A stretch of DNA of 52,560 nt from JAIOSM01 sp964565415 (GCA_964565415.1 CAZMEX010000018.1:1-52560), one strand, 5' to 3'; positions 17,040-25,810 are shown, counted from the first letter of the stretch. Numbers and translations are program-made. Notes: a model not told the origin generated them from the sequence alone.

Positions 17040-18023
17040 TTACTTGATTTTTTTTCCGGCTGTTCTCTCAATAATTGATATGATCCAGTCGCCTATTGCC
17101 TTCTTACTGGTGCGCCTGGTCTCTTTTTGCACAAGTCTCATATCAAGTTCAGCCCTTGCCATTGTTTTATGACCTCCGGCGGATCCATATTTTTCAAATG
17201 CTTCTTTTGCCGTGCTGCCAGCACCTTTTCGTAATCCATCATTTCTAAACACTATGATAAGTTTATTGTCATAAACACCTGAAATCACACTCCAGTTGAC
17301 ATGTGTGAGTGTGAGGAAAAAATCAGCCACAACAACAAGTTCATCGGGTTTTGAAATTTTCCCGGCGTGGAAAAAAACCCGGTTATGGATTATCTTTCGA
17401 TTCTGTATTGCATATCCCAAAAAATCAAGGTCTTCCTGGGTTAACATTGCTCTTTCAACCTTGATAACAATATTATTATCTGCAAACTGATATAAATACT
17501 GGAAAGCTTTGATATCTTTAAGACTTGCCTGGCGTGTAAAATTTGATGTATCTGTCTTTATCCCTAACATCAATGCCGCAGCAAGCTTTGATGAAGGTTT
17601 GATCCTGGCGGCTTTTAAATATTCAATCATAATGGTTGAGCAGGCACCATAATCAGGACGGATATCGGCAAAGTCCGCTTCAACCCGGGTTTTTGGGTGG
17701 TGGTCAATAATTACATCAAAATCAAAACCTTTAAATTTTTCATGGTGGTCAGGCTGGGAATCTATAATTGCAAACAGATCATAATCTTGCTTTTTAATAT
17801 CATCCAGATGAACCATCTCAATATCTGTATATTCAATCATGGCAAGGTTATCAGGTCTGCTGATTGTGTTAAAGTATGCAATGCCAACTTCATTCACCCT
17901 GCGCCACAATATCCTTTTCAGTGCCATGGCGCTTGCCATGGCATCGGGATCTGCATTAATCACCACCAGTATCTTTGAACCGCTGGTAAAAAGACCGAGA
18001 AGATTTTTTAATTTTATACTCAA
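17040..18023 (-). CDS. DHH-family phosphoesterase (NrnA-like)
   Basis: A 327-residue DHH/DHHA1 protein. Metal-site motifs: N23-A-D-P-D27 at the N-terminus, D88 in IIDSQPD and the signature D107-H-H in VIIDHHP. The C-terminal DHHA1 domain shows GSAGGHKTMARAE. Family members degrade short oligonucleotides (nanoRNA), pAp or cyclic dinucleotide products. The usual N-terminal DHxxPDGD is weakened to NADPDAMAS, so activity may differ. Translation probably starts at TTG 18023, 4 bases after the upstream gene's stop, with a Shine-Dalgarno-like AGGCAGG overlapping that stop. It converges with hgcB. Confidence 0.83.
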   Translation of the reverse strand: MSIKLKNLLGLFTSGSKILVVINADPDAMASAMALKRILWRRVNEVGIAYFNTISRPDNLAMIEYTDIEMVHLDDIKKQDYDLFAIIDSQPDHHEKFKGFDFDVIIDHHPKTRVEADFADIRPDYGACSTIMIEYLKAARIKPSSKLAAALMLGIKTDTSNFTRQASLKDIKAFQYLYQFADNNIVIKVERAMLTQEDLDFLGYAIQNRKIIHNRVFFHAGKISKPDELVVVADFFLTLTHVNWSVISGVYDNKLIIVFRNDGLRKGAGSTAKEAFEKYGSAGGHKTMARAELDMRLVQKETRRTSKKAIGDWIISIIERTAGKKIK

Positions 18024-18027
18024 TTTA

Positions 18028-19413
18028 TTACCTGCCTAACATATCCTTAAAAGTTTGGAAAAGTTCTTTGTGCTGAAATGAAAACCCACTGTCCAATAAT
18101 TTCTTTGGTTCTACTCTGGCACTTGTTAAGAGCGTCTCTTTGCCCATCTCTCCCCATAAAAACAGTGCTAAAAATTTCGGCATTGTAAACCATACTTTTT
18201 TTTTAAAAACCCTGGCAAGGGTTATGGAAAATTCATGATTCGTAACAGGATTTGGTGCAGTCAGATTGACAGCCCCTTTTATTTTATGGTTGTTCAGGAT
18301 GTGTAAAATACCTGACAAAACATCATCCATGCTTATCCAGCTCATGTACTGCCTGCCGTGGGAGAGTTTCACACCCAAACCTGCTTTAAAAGGCAGTTGC
18401 ATTCTTGCAAGAGCACCTCCGGCAGGTGTCAGCACCACACCAATTCTCAACTGAATTGTCCTGATCCCTGCTTTGTCAGCATCATGGGATGCCTGCTCCC
18501 ACTGGCTGCACACTCTGGAAATAAAGCTGTTCCCCTTGTTTGAAGATTCAGTTAATACTTTGTCCTGCCCCTCACCATAAAATCCAATGGCTGAGGCAGA
18601 TATAAACACCTCTGGTTTTTTCCCAAGCTCTCTCATCCTCCTTACAAGCAGATTTGTTGGGATCACCCTTGAATCAATAATCTTCTTTTTTTGTTTATCG
18701 CTCCATCTGCCCCGGGAGATATCGACTCCGTTTAGATTAATAACAGCATCAAAGGGCTCTTCGCTTCCAAGATCAAGTATGCCTCTGTATGGATCCCAGA
18801 AGAGCTCACCTTTTGAAAGCCTGCCTTTTTTCCTTACAAGACAAATCACTTCATGACCACAACTCTGCAAAAACGGAACAAGTATGCTTCCTATTGTACC
18901 GCTGGCACCGGAAATAAGAATTCTTTTTTTATCAGACTTGTTGACATGGTGTTCAAGATCGTATTTAAGAACTCTGTGCCGGTAACTGAACATTCTTTTA
19001 AACTCTTTTTTGGCAAAGGGATAAAAGGGGCGACTTACAAATCTAAAAGGCAGTTCAAATTCAACTCTATCTTCCATTAACGAAGTCTCTTTGCCTTGTT
19101 TGTCTCCTCCTGATTCAAAAAGATGGGTATGCTCCCATTTAGCAAATGGTCCCTTTATCTGATGATCTTTAAAAAGCTTATTTTCCTGATATTCTATGTG
19201 ACAGGCTTCCCAGGTCATGGGAATTTTGAATATCTTGAGTTTGAATACTATTTTCACGCCCTTTTCAATGCCTTTACCGCTTCGTGCTATCATTTTCAAG
19301 GGGGCCCATGGTGGTGTCAGCCTTGCTATGGCTCCTTCCCTTGCATGCCATGAGAAAAGCATTTCAACAGGTGCATAAATTTCACTCTTTTTACTAAAAA
19401 TATTATAAGCCAT
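18028..19413 (-). CDS. SRPBCC domain-TIGR01777 epimerase fusion
   Basis: 461 residues in two parts. Residues 1-150 look like an SRPBCC/polyketide-cyclase ligand-binding domain (FSWHAREGAIARLTPPWAP; EWEACHIEY-like strands). From about 165 a Rossmann fold begins (RILISGASGTIGSILVPFLQSCGHEVICLVR), with the TIGR01777 signatures FDAVINLNGVDISRGRWSDKQKKKI, SASAIGFYG and LRIGVVLTPAGGAL, and ends with a DUF1731-type tail. These are NAD(P)-dependent epimerase-like proteins of unsettled function (E. coli YfcH relatives). The fusion is a known arrangement. It is in one unit with the DHH gene. Confidence 0.85.
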   Translation of the reverse strand: MAYNIFSKKSEIYAPVEMLFSWHAREGAIARLTPPWAPLKMIARSGKGIEKGVKIVFKLKIFKIPMTWEACHIEYQENKLFKDHQIKGPFAKWEHTHLFESGGDKQGKETSLMEDRVEFELPFRFVSRPFYPFAKKEFKRMFSYRHRVLKYDLEHHVNKSDKKRILISGASGTIGSILVPFLQSCGHEVICLVRKKGRLSKGELFWDPYRGILDLGSEEPFDAVINLNGVDISRGRWSDKQKKKIIDSRVIPTNLLVRRMRELGKKPEVFISASAIGFYGEGQDKVLTESSNKGNSFISRVCSQWEQASHDADKAGIRTIQLRIGVVLTPAGGALARMQLPFKAGLGVKLSHGRQYMSWISMDDVLSGILHILNNHKIKGAVNLTAPNPVTNHEFSITLARVFKKKVWFTMPKFLALFLWGEMGKETLLTSARVEPKKLLDSGFSFQHKELFQTFKDMLGR

Positions 19414-19517
19414 ATTTATCCTGAAAAAGCAAATGAACCATTGATTTTGTATATTCTATACTATAACAATAATCATCAAGTGCAAACCCATTTTTAAAGG
19501 AAAAAAATTAAAATTTT

Positions 19518-19533
19518 AGGTACGCTCTTTGCA
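19518..19533 (+). promoter_or_regulatory. sigma-54 (-24/-12) promoter of the flavodiiron operon
   Basis: AGGTACG-CTCT-TTGCA has the required GG-N10-GC spacing. Predicted start near 19545, some 64 bases before the flavodiiron gene. The -24 box is AGGTACG instead of TGGCACG. Confidence 0.5.
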
Positions 19534-19608
19534 AATACAATATTTAGTTTAACACAACACCGAAGAGTGGTGGTTATTAATAATAATTTTTATTGGAGGT
19601 AAAAATAA

Positions 19609-20820
19609 ATGTACAAACCAATTGAAATAGCCGATGGAATATATTCTGTTGGAATACGTGACTGGGATATGAGAGATTTCCATGGTTATTCCACCTATGA
19701 AGGCACAACTTACAATGCATTTTTAGTACTGGGTGAAAAAAATGTTCTCATTGACACAGTAAAAGAAAAATTTGGTAATGAGTTGTTATCCAACATAAGC
19801 AGGATTATAGATCCAAAAAAAATTGATGCCGTGATCAGTAATCATGCAGAACTTGACCACTCAGGGTCCATCCCTAAAATAATGCATAAAATCGGGATGG
19901 AAAAGCCCCTTTATTGTTCAAAGATGGGGGCAAAAAACCTGAAAAATCATTTAAATGAAGAGTTTAACTTTCAAATTGTAAAGACTGGTGATGAACTTAA
20001 AATGGGAAACAGAACTTTCTCATTTATTGAGACAAAAATGCTTCATTGGCCCGACAGTATGTTTACCTATCTTGTTGATGAGGCAATTTTGTTCTCAAGC
20101 GATGCTTTTGGGCAGCACTACGCAGGAGATATGTTCTTTGATGATGAGATTGGTGATGAGATTATCCCCCATGCAAGAAAATACTATGCCAATATTCTTC
20201 TTCATTTCTCACCGCTGGTGCAGGTACTTTTAAAAAATGTTGCAAAAATGAACCTGAAAATTGATATGATCTGCCCTGATCATGGTATTATATGGAGGGA
20301 AAACCCATCCAAAATCATTGAAGCCTATGATAAATGGTCCAGGCAGGAGCCGGAAAATAAAGTAGTTGTTATCTTTGACTCCATGTGGGACAGCACAAGC
20401 AAAATGGCAAGATCCATTACCAGCGGTATTGAATCTGAAGATGTCAATGTCAGGTTGATGAATACAAGAAAATGGCACAGAAGCGATATCTTGACAGAAA
20501 TCATTGATGCAGGAGCAATTGCTGTTGGGTCTCCAACCCTTAATAATAATATTTTCCCTGTTATTGCCGATGTTATGACATACATAAAAGGGTTGCGCCC
20601 CCAGAACAAAGTTGTAGCAGCCTTTGGTTCCTATGGCTGGAGCGGAGAAGCAGTTAAAATCCTCAACAAAGAGTTTAAAGAGATGAAGCTTGATATTATT
20701 GATGAAGGTGTTAAAGTTCAGTTTGTACCTGATGAAGATGACTTGAACCGATGTTTTGATTTGGGAGTAAAACTTGCAAAAGAATTAAAAAAAAGATTAC
20801 CTGGAGGGAATAATGCCTAA
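19609..20820 (+). CDS. flavodiiron protein (FprA-type, O2/NO reductase)
   Basis: A 403-residue A-type flavoprotein. The metallo-beta-lactamase-like N-terminal domain has the diiron ligand set H79-x-E81-x-D83-H84 (SNHAELDHSG), with further ligands around MLHWPDSMFTY, FSSDAFGQH and CPDHG. Residues 255-400 are a flavodoxin domain (VVIFDSMWDSTSKMA; GSPTLNNN; AFGSYGWSGEA). These cytosolic enzymes reduce O2 to water or NO to N2O and protect anaerobes. There is no fused rubredoxin. It is followed with an 8-base overlap by a ferritin-like protein, so the pair acts in oxidative-stress defence. Confidence 0.94.
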   Translation: MYKPIEIADGIYSVGIRDWDMRDFHGYSTYEGTTYNAFLVLGEKNVLIDTVKEKFGNELLSNISRIIDPKKIDAVISNHAELDHSGSIPKIMHKIGMEKPLYCSKMGAKNLKNHLNEEFNFQIVKTGDELKMGNRTFSFIETKMLHWPDSMFTYLVDEAILFSSDAFGQHYAGDMFFDDEIGDEIIPHARKYYANILLHFSPLVQVLLKNVAKMNLKIDMICPDHGIIWRENPSKIIEAYDKWSRQEPENKVVVIFDSMWDSTSKMARSITSGIESEDVNVRLMNTRKWHRSDILTEIIDAGAIAVGSPTLNNNIFPVIADVMTYIKGLRPQNKVVAAFGSYGWSGEAVKILNKEFKEMKLDIIDEGVKVQFVPDEDDLNRCFDLGVKLAKELKKRLPGGNNA

Positions 20821-21286
20821 CGAATTTAATGCAAATGATATTTTTGAAATCGCCATAAAAATTGAGCAGAATGGTGCAGTTTTCTATAGAAATGCAGCAA
20901 AAGACATTGCTGAAGAGGAGAACAAAAAATTTCTCCTTGAGCTTGCAGCAATGGAAGATAACCACGAAGCAACCTTTTTAAACTTGCAAAAAGAGTTAAA
21001 GGATAAAGAGAAAACTTCGACGATTTTTGATCCTGAAGATGAAAATCTGCTCTACCTGAAAGCCCTTGCTGATTTACGTGTTTTTGCAAAAAAAGAAGAA
21101 CCAGGAGATGATTTTAAAAGTATACTTTACTCTGCCATACAGGCGGAAAAAGACTCTATTGTGTTCTATCTTGGAATGAAAAATCTTGTCTCTGCCAAAG
21201 CAGGTAAAACAAAACTCGATGAAATTATCCAGGAAGAGATGAGCCACATCCAGCTTCTTGCCGGCAAGCTTAGCAGACAACAATAA
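20813..21286 (+). CDS. ferritin-like/rubrerythrin-type diiron protein without rubredoxin domain
   Basis: A 157-residue four-helix protein. Iron-binding pattern: E18 in helix 1, the E48-DN-H51 pair in helix 2, glutamates in AIQAEKDSIVFY in helix 3, and EEMSHIQLL in helix 4. It lacks the C-terminal rubredoxin module of classical rubrerythrin. It probably scavenges peroxide or handles iron together with the flavodiiron protein, whose gene it overlaps by 8 bases. Confidence 0.87.
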   Translation: MPNEFNANDIFEIAIKIEQNGAVFYRNAAKDIAEEENKKFLLELAAMEDNHEATFLNLQKELKDKEKTSTIFDPEDENLLYLKALADLRVFAKKEEPGDDFKSILYSAIQAEKDSIVFYLGMKNLVSAKAGKTKLDEIIQEEMSHIQLLAGKLSRQQ

Positions 21287-21327
21287 CGATATGATCAGCT
21301 TATTTTAACTTTTATTTAGGGTGGATT

Positions 21328-23727
21328 ATGAGCAATGAAAACAAGCCGATAACCCCGGAAATAGTTGAGGATGAAAATAGTAAAAATAGAGGTCAGCTGG
21401 TAAGGCAGGTTACAAAACCAAATATTTTGTACCTTATCCCCATTACTGGCAGACCACACCTGCCTGCCCAGGTTCAGCCTCTCATTGTAAGCAAAGATAA
21501 ATGGGAAGAAACTTTAATAAAAGTATCCAAAGACTCTAATAATCTTTTAGGATTGTCCTATTTAGAGGAGGTTAAGAGTGATAAACTGGATAAAAATGAT
21601 TTCCCTGAAATAGGCTGTGTTGTCAGGATGTTGAATATCTCTGACTTTGAGGGTAATATCCAGTTCATTGCCCAGGGACTTGAAAGATTTCGCATAAAAA
21701 GATTTCTTTCTGACAAGCCGCCTTTTGTGGTGGAAGTTTCCTATTTTGAAAAAACAGATGATAATGAAGATGAACTGAAAGCCTATGCCATCTCCATAAT
21801 TAAAGCGATTAAAGATCTGCTTGCACTCAGCCCTTTATATTCTGAAGAGCTCCGACAATACCTTGGAAGATTCAGCCCGGATCAACCATCTCCTTTAACA
21901 GATTTTGCAGCTGGTATTACCAGCGCTTCTGGTAAAGTGCTCCAGGAAATCCTTGAAACTGTATCAATTATCGACAGAATGAAAAAAGTGATGGAAATTT
22001 TGCAAAAAGAGATGGAAATTGCAAAACTCCAAACTAAAATTCAAAAAGATCTTAACACCCAGGTGGATGAAAATAAGCGTAAATTCTTTCTAAAAGAGCA
22101 GCTTAAAGCTATCCAGAAGGAGCTGGGAATCAAAAAAGATGATAAGACTTCAGATGTTGATAAATTTAAAGAAAAATTTGCAAACCTGAAACCTCCTGAA
22201 CATGTTGTAAAACGCTTTGATGAAGAGATTGAAAAACTCTCTGTACTTGAAACCGGCTCTTCTGAATATGGAGTTACAAGAAACTATCTGGAGTGGATAA
22301 CTGCATTTCCCTGGGGGATACATTCTAAAGACAATATTGACATTAAACGGGCAGAAAAAATTCTTGACAGAGACCATGCAGGCTTGTCCGATGTTAAAGA
22401 GAGAATTATTGAATTTTTTGCTGCCGGGATTTATAAAAAGGATATCTCAGGCTCTATCATATTGTTCGTAGGACCTCCAGGAGTTGGCAAAACCTCTGTG
22501 GGAAAATCCATTGCTGAAGCACTGGGCAGGAAGTTTTTCAGATTCAGCCTTGGAGGCATTAGAGATGAGGCTGAGATTAAAGGACACAGAAGAACCTATG
22601 TGGGGGCTTTGCCCGGAAAAATGGTTCAGGCACTTAAAGATACTGAAGTTGCAAACCCTGTAATCATGCTTGATGAAGTTGACAAAATAGGAATTTCATA
22701 TCAGGGTGACCCCGCTTCTGCCTTGCTTGAAGTCCTTGATCCAGAACAGAACTCTGAATTTTTAGATCACTACCTTGACCTTAGAATTGATCTTTCAAAA
22801 GTATTGTTCATATGCACGGCAAACCAGCTTGACACTATTCCTGCTCCGCTTTTAGACAGAATGGACATGATTAATCTTTCAGGTTATATCACAAGAGAAA
22901 AGATGGAAATTGCCCGAAAGCATCTCTGGCCAAAACTCTTGAAAAAAAATAACCTGAAGAATAAAACCATCACAATTACAGAGCCTACCATCAGGAATCT
23001 GATTGAAGGGTATGCCAGGGAAGCAGGAGTGAGAGGTCTTGAAAAGTTATTAAACAAGATCATCAGAAAAAGTATTGTTATTCTCTTGAAAAAAAGAAAA
23101 AAAACCATCCATATCAATATAAAATCGTTGGAAAAAATTCTAGGTCCTCCAATATTTAAAAAAGAAAAGCAGATGTCAGGAGTTGGAGTTGTTACCGGGC
23201 TTGCCTGGACCCAATTGGGCGGAGTAACACTTCCCATTGAAGCTGTCAGGGTACATGAAAAAAATGCAGGCTTTAAACTGACTGGCAAACTTGGTGATGT
23301 GATGCAGGAATCTGCAGCCATTGCTTACAGCCATGTCAGATCAAATCTTGCAAAATTTAATATAGATAAAGAGTACTTTGACAATGCCTTCATCCATATC
23401 CATGTGCCTGAGGGTGCAACACCTAAAGATGGTCCAAGTGCAGGTGTTACCATTACAACAGCGCTTATTTCCCTTGCAACAAGAAAAGCAATCAGACGAC
23501 CCCTTGCAATGACAGGCGAAATAACCCTCACAGGAGCAGTCCTGCCCGTGGGTGGAATTAGAGAGAAAATTATTGCTGCAAGAAGATCAGGGATTAAAGA
23601 AATTATTTTGCCAACTGGAATCAGTGCTGAATTTCATAAGCTGCCTGACCACATAAAAGAGGGTATTGATTTTCATTTTGTAGAAAAATATCAAGATGTG
23701 TTTAAAATTGTATTTAATAATCAATGA
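21328..23727 (+). CDS. lon: ATP-dependent protease Lon
   Basis: A 799-residue LonA protease. Residues 30-230 form the substrate-binding LON domain (ILYLIPITGRPHLPAQ replaces the usual LPLRDxVVFP), followed by coiled coil, then the AAA+ module with Walker A GPPGVGKTS (from G382) and Walker B VIMLDEVDK. The C-terminal protease domain carries the dyad S704 (PKDGPSAGVT) and K747 (GGIREKIIAARR). It degrades misfolded and regulatory proteins in the cytosol. It lies 41 bases after the ferritin-like gene in the same direction, so it is probably part of the stress operon. The altered LON-domain start suggests this may be a second Lon paralogue. Confidence 0.96.
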   Translation: MSNENKPITPEIVEDENSKNRGQLVRQVTKPNILYLIPITGRPHLPAQVQPLIVSKDKWEETLIKVSKDSNNLLGLSYLEEVKSDKLDKNDFPEIGCVVRMLNISDFEGNIQFIAQGLERFRIKRFLSDKPPFVVEVSYFEKTDDNEDELKAYAISIIKAIKDLLALSPLYSEELRQYLGRFSPDQPSPLTDFAAGITSASGKVLQEILETVSIIDRMKKVMEILQKEMEIAKLQTKIQKDLNTQVDENKRKFFLKEQLKAIQKELGIKKDDKTSDVDKFKEKFANLKPPEHVVKRFDEEIEKLSVLETGSSEYGVTRNYLEWITAFPWGIHSKDNIDIKRAEKILDRDHAGLSDVKERIIEFFAAGIYKKDISGSIILFVGPPGVGKTSVGKSIAEALGRKFFRFSLGGIRDEAEIKGHRRTYVGALPGKMVQALKDTEVANPVIMLDEVDKIGISYQGDPASALLEVLDPEQNSEFLDHYLDLRIDLSKVLFICTANQLDTIPAPLLDRMDMINLSGYITREKMEIARKHLWPKLLKKNNLKNKTITITEPTIRNLIEGYAREAGVRGLEKLLNKIIRKSIVILLKKRKKTIHINIKSLEKILGPPIFKKEKQMSGVGVVTGLAWTQLGGVTLPIEAVRVHEKNAGFKLTGKLGDVMQESAAIAYSHVRSNLAKFNIDKEYFDNAFIHIHVPEGATPKDGPSAGVTITTALISLATRKAIRRPLAMTGEITLTGAVLPVGGIREKIIAARRSGIKEIILPTGISAEFHKLPDHIKEGIDFHFVEKYQDVFKIVFNNQ

Positions 23728-24069
23728 AAATAAAGAAGAGTAACGGTACAGTCACGTTACTTACAGGAAAAAACGTTACCTGGAAGTGAAGAATCAAGTG
23801 AGTAATCATTGGTGACAAAAAAATATCTTTTTATAAATCTACATAAACCACTGGTATACAAGTGGTATACAAGAAAAAAAAGAAAAAAACTACTGTTTTA
23901 AACAATAATCTTCCAGGTTTGGCATTAAGTATGCATTTAAATATTTCAGTTATCAGAAAAGTAAGAATATTTACTTACCTCCAAAATCTGATTAACCACC
24001 TCATCTAAATCCGAGGCAGCATAAATACCGTCACTGGCTGCCTCGGATTTTTTATTAACTGTTAATGAT
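23728..24069. other. 342-base intergenic region with repeated GTAACG sites and a tandem repeat
   Basis: No gene. It holds an inverted pair GTAACG (23740-23745) / CGTTAC (23755-23760), a third copy CGTTAC (23774-23779), a perfect tandem copy of the 11-mer TGGTATACAAG (23852-23873), and the terminator at 24007-24050. The GTAACG/CGTTAC element recurs beyond the other end of the neighbouring activator gene. Confidence 0.5.
24007..24050. terminator. strong bidirectional terminator between lon and the sigma-54 activator
   Basis: A perfect 14-bp stem (AAATCCGAGGCAGC, 24007-24020, with 24037-24050), a 16-base loop and a T-run on the plus strand after the stem. It lies 20 bases past the stop of the minus-strand activator gene. 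Confidence 0.88.
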
Positions 24070-25476
24070 TTACGGCTGGAGAGGGATATCCCACTTTTTC
24101 ATATACTTCCAGACCGATGTCCTGCTTTTGCCAATACGCCTTGCCACCTTTGCTTTGTTCCAGTCACACTCTTCAAGAAGCTTGGTCAATGCTTCTTTTG
24201 TAAGGTTTTGAGTCATCATGGCAGTTGAAAATCGGGATGCAATAGATGCTGTTTTATTTTCTGCCATTGACCTGCTCTTGATATTGCTGATAATTTCAAC
24301 AGGCAGATCATTTAAGCTGATTTTATTGGAATCACAGATGACAAAAGCATGTTCAATGGCGTTTTCAAGCTCCCTTATATTGCCTGGGAAAGAATAATTT
24401 ACAAGTTTATTAAGGGCATCGGATGAGACCCCTTTAATATTCTTAGATTCGCGTTGATTTCCTTTTTTAATAAAATGATTTATCAACAATGGAATATCTT
24501 CCCGCCTATCTCTTAAAGGCGGCACATTGACCGGGAATACTTTTAGTCTGTAGTATAAATCTTCACGAAATGTACCTTTTGCGACCAGTTCATAGAGGTT
24601 CTGATGGGTTGCAGCAATGACCCTGATATCTATCTTGTGTTTTGCAGAGTCCCCAACCCTCTCAATTTCTCTCTCCTGCAATACCCTTAAAAGCTTGATC
24701 TGCATATAGGGAGTCAACTCACCAATTTCATCAAGAAAAATACTTCCTTTATCTGCCTCTTCAAACCTGCCCTTGCGGTCTTTATGTGCTCCTGTGAAAG
24801 CCCCTTTTACATGACCAAACAATTCACTCTCTAAAAGGGTTTCTGAAAGAGCGCTGCAATTTACTATAACCATTGGTCGTTCAGATGAAAATCCTTTATA
24901 ATGGATTGCTCCTGCAACCAGCTCTTTTCCCGTACCGCTTTCTCCCTGGATCAGGATGTTAGCCCTGCTTTTAGAGGCTGCCCTGATTGCAGCAAACACA
25001 TTCTGCATTGCTGGACTTTTACCTATAATATTGCCCAGCCTGAATGAAGTTCTCAGCTGGGCCCTGGTCTCATCAATCTGTTCTTTCATTGCATTGAGCT
25101 CAGTTAGATCAGTAATAGTCTCAACCACTCCAAGGATCTGGCCATCTTCATTCTTAGCTAATCTTGCATTTTTAATAACCGGGACATCATATCCATCTTT
25201 ATGGCGTACAAAACACTTTTTTGCCTCGGTTTTTCCATGCTTCATAACCCCGCATCTGTTCATATCAGCAGGGCATGTTTTCCCATAGCACTGGCTGCAT
25301 TCCAACAAGCCACACCCCTTTCCCACAGCATCTTGTGCTGAATAACCGCTTATCCGCTCCATGGCATTGTTCCAGGAAGTTATCTTTCCTTTGGCATCCA
25401 GGGTGAACAGACCGTCTGCCATGGTATCAATAATCTGGTTTAAAAAACTGGCATTCCATAATTGATGGGTTTCCAT
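24070..25476 (-). CDS. sigma-54 activator with cysteine-rich PAS domain
   Basis: A 468-residue bacterial enhancer-binding protein. Residues 10-130 are a PAS domain with an insertion containing cysteines 55, 60, 63, 68, 75 and 88; a short helix follows. Residues 150-385 form the AAA+ domain: Walker A GESGTGKE, sigma-54 contact loop GAFTGA, Walker B IFLDEIGE. The end is a Fis-type helix-turn-helix (EECDWNKAKVARRIGKSRTSVWKY). The cysteine cluster suggests redox or metal sensing or an Fe-S centre. AAGGGG precedes ATG. It probably controls the two sigma-54 promoters found upstream (25776-25791 and 25918-25933). It has a paralogue at 29734. Confidence 0.93.
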   Translation of the reverse strand: METHQLWNASFLNQIIDTMADGLFTLDAKGKITSWNNAMERISGYSAQDAVGKGCGLLECSQCYGKTCPADMNRCGVMKHGKTEAKKCFVRHKDGYDVPVIKNARLAKNEDGQILGVVETITDLTELNAMKEQIDETRAQLRTSFRLGNIIGKSPAMQNVFAAIRAASKSRANILIQGESGTGKELVAGAIHYKGFSSERPMVIVNCSALSETLLESELFGHVKGAFTGAHKDRKGRFEEADKGSIFLDEIGELTPYMQIKLLRVLQEREIERVGDSAKHKIDIRVIAATHQNLYELVAKGTFREDLYYRLKVFPVNVPPLRDRREDIPLLINHFIKKGNQRESKNIKGVSSDALNKLVNYSFPGNIRELENAIEHAFVICDSNKISLNDLPVEIISNIKSRSMAENKTASIASRFSTAMMTQNLTKEALTKLLEECDWNKAKVARRIGKSRTSVWKYMKKWDIPLQP

Positions 25477-25555
25477 AATCCCCTTTCAGCAGGCTGTTAC
25501 ACAATGCAAATTGGATCATTTAGTGTTTATGACAGCCTGATGTGTAACGCTAGCA

Positions 25556-25573
25556 TATAGTAACGTTACTATA
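25556..25573. promoter_or_regulatory. 18-bp perfect palindrome
   Basis: TATAGTAAC-GTTACTATA is perfectly symmetric and contains GTAACG/CGTTAC. It overlaps the stop codon of the small selenoprotein candidate and lies 80 bases upstream of the activator start. Next to it are GTTACACA (25496-25503) with TGTGTAAC (25541-25548), and CAGGCTGT (25490-25497) with ACAGCCTG (25533-25540), two interleaved inverted pairs. It could be an operator for the activator gene or an mRNA structure. Confidence 0.5.
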
Positions 25574-25727
25574 AAATTTTATCTTTTAAATTCTCTTTTT
25601 CAACTTTTTTTTCTGTCACCTGACAGGCATTTCTCATTCAAGTTGAAATACCCATTTTAGGCAGGATATACAGTTGTAATAAGAAATAAACACCAATGAA
25701 TAATAAAATAAAAATGGTTTCTTTCAT
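25569..25727 (-). CDS. candidate small membrane selenoprotein (52 residues, Sec30)
   Basis: ATG at 25727 has AAGGA 8 bases upstream. The first 29 codons encode a basic/hydrophobic membrane segment (MKETIFILLFIGVYFLL, then LPKMGIST). Then comes TGA (25638-25640), and the frame continues MRNACQVTEKK... to TAG at 25569, giving 52 residues with U30 and C35, a U-x4-C pair just outside the membrane helix. A hairpin with an AGGU loop starts the same 16 bases after TGA as in hgcB. A sigma-54 promoter lies upstream. I do not recognise the family. By position next to thioredoxin and a Cys-rich activator, a membrane redox role is possible. The alternative is a 29-residue peptide ending at TGA. Confidence 0.68.
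25613..25640 (-). promoter_or_regulatory. candidate SECIS element of the small selenoprotein
   Basis: Minus strand: TGA (25640-25638), 16 bases, then apical loop AGGU (25621-25618) closed by CTGTC/GACAG (25626-25622 with 25617-25613). The stem is only 5 bp, but the GGU loop and the spacing equal those of the hgcB element. Confidence 0.65.
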
Positions 25728-25775
25728 TGTCTTAATCCTTTATAATTTATTAATATAATCTCTGCTTTTTAATGT

Positions 25776-25791
25776 AGCAAATTATGTACCA
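25776..25791 (-). promoter_or_regulatory. sigma-54 promoter of the small selenoprotein gene
   Basis: Minus strand TGGTAC-ATAAT-TTGCT, a near-consensus -24/-12 element with GG-N10-GC spacing. Start expected near 25765, 38 bases before the ATG at 25727. The activator gene may be read from it too. Confidence 0.65.
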
Positions 25792-25810
25792 TGCGTTACC
25801 ATATAAACGC

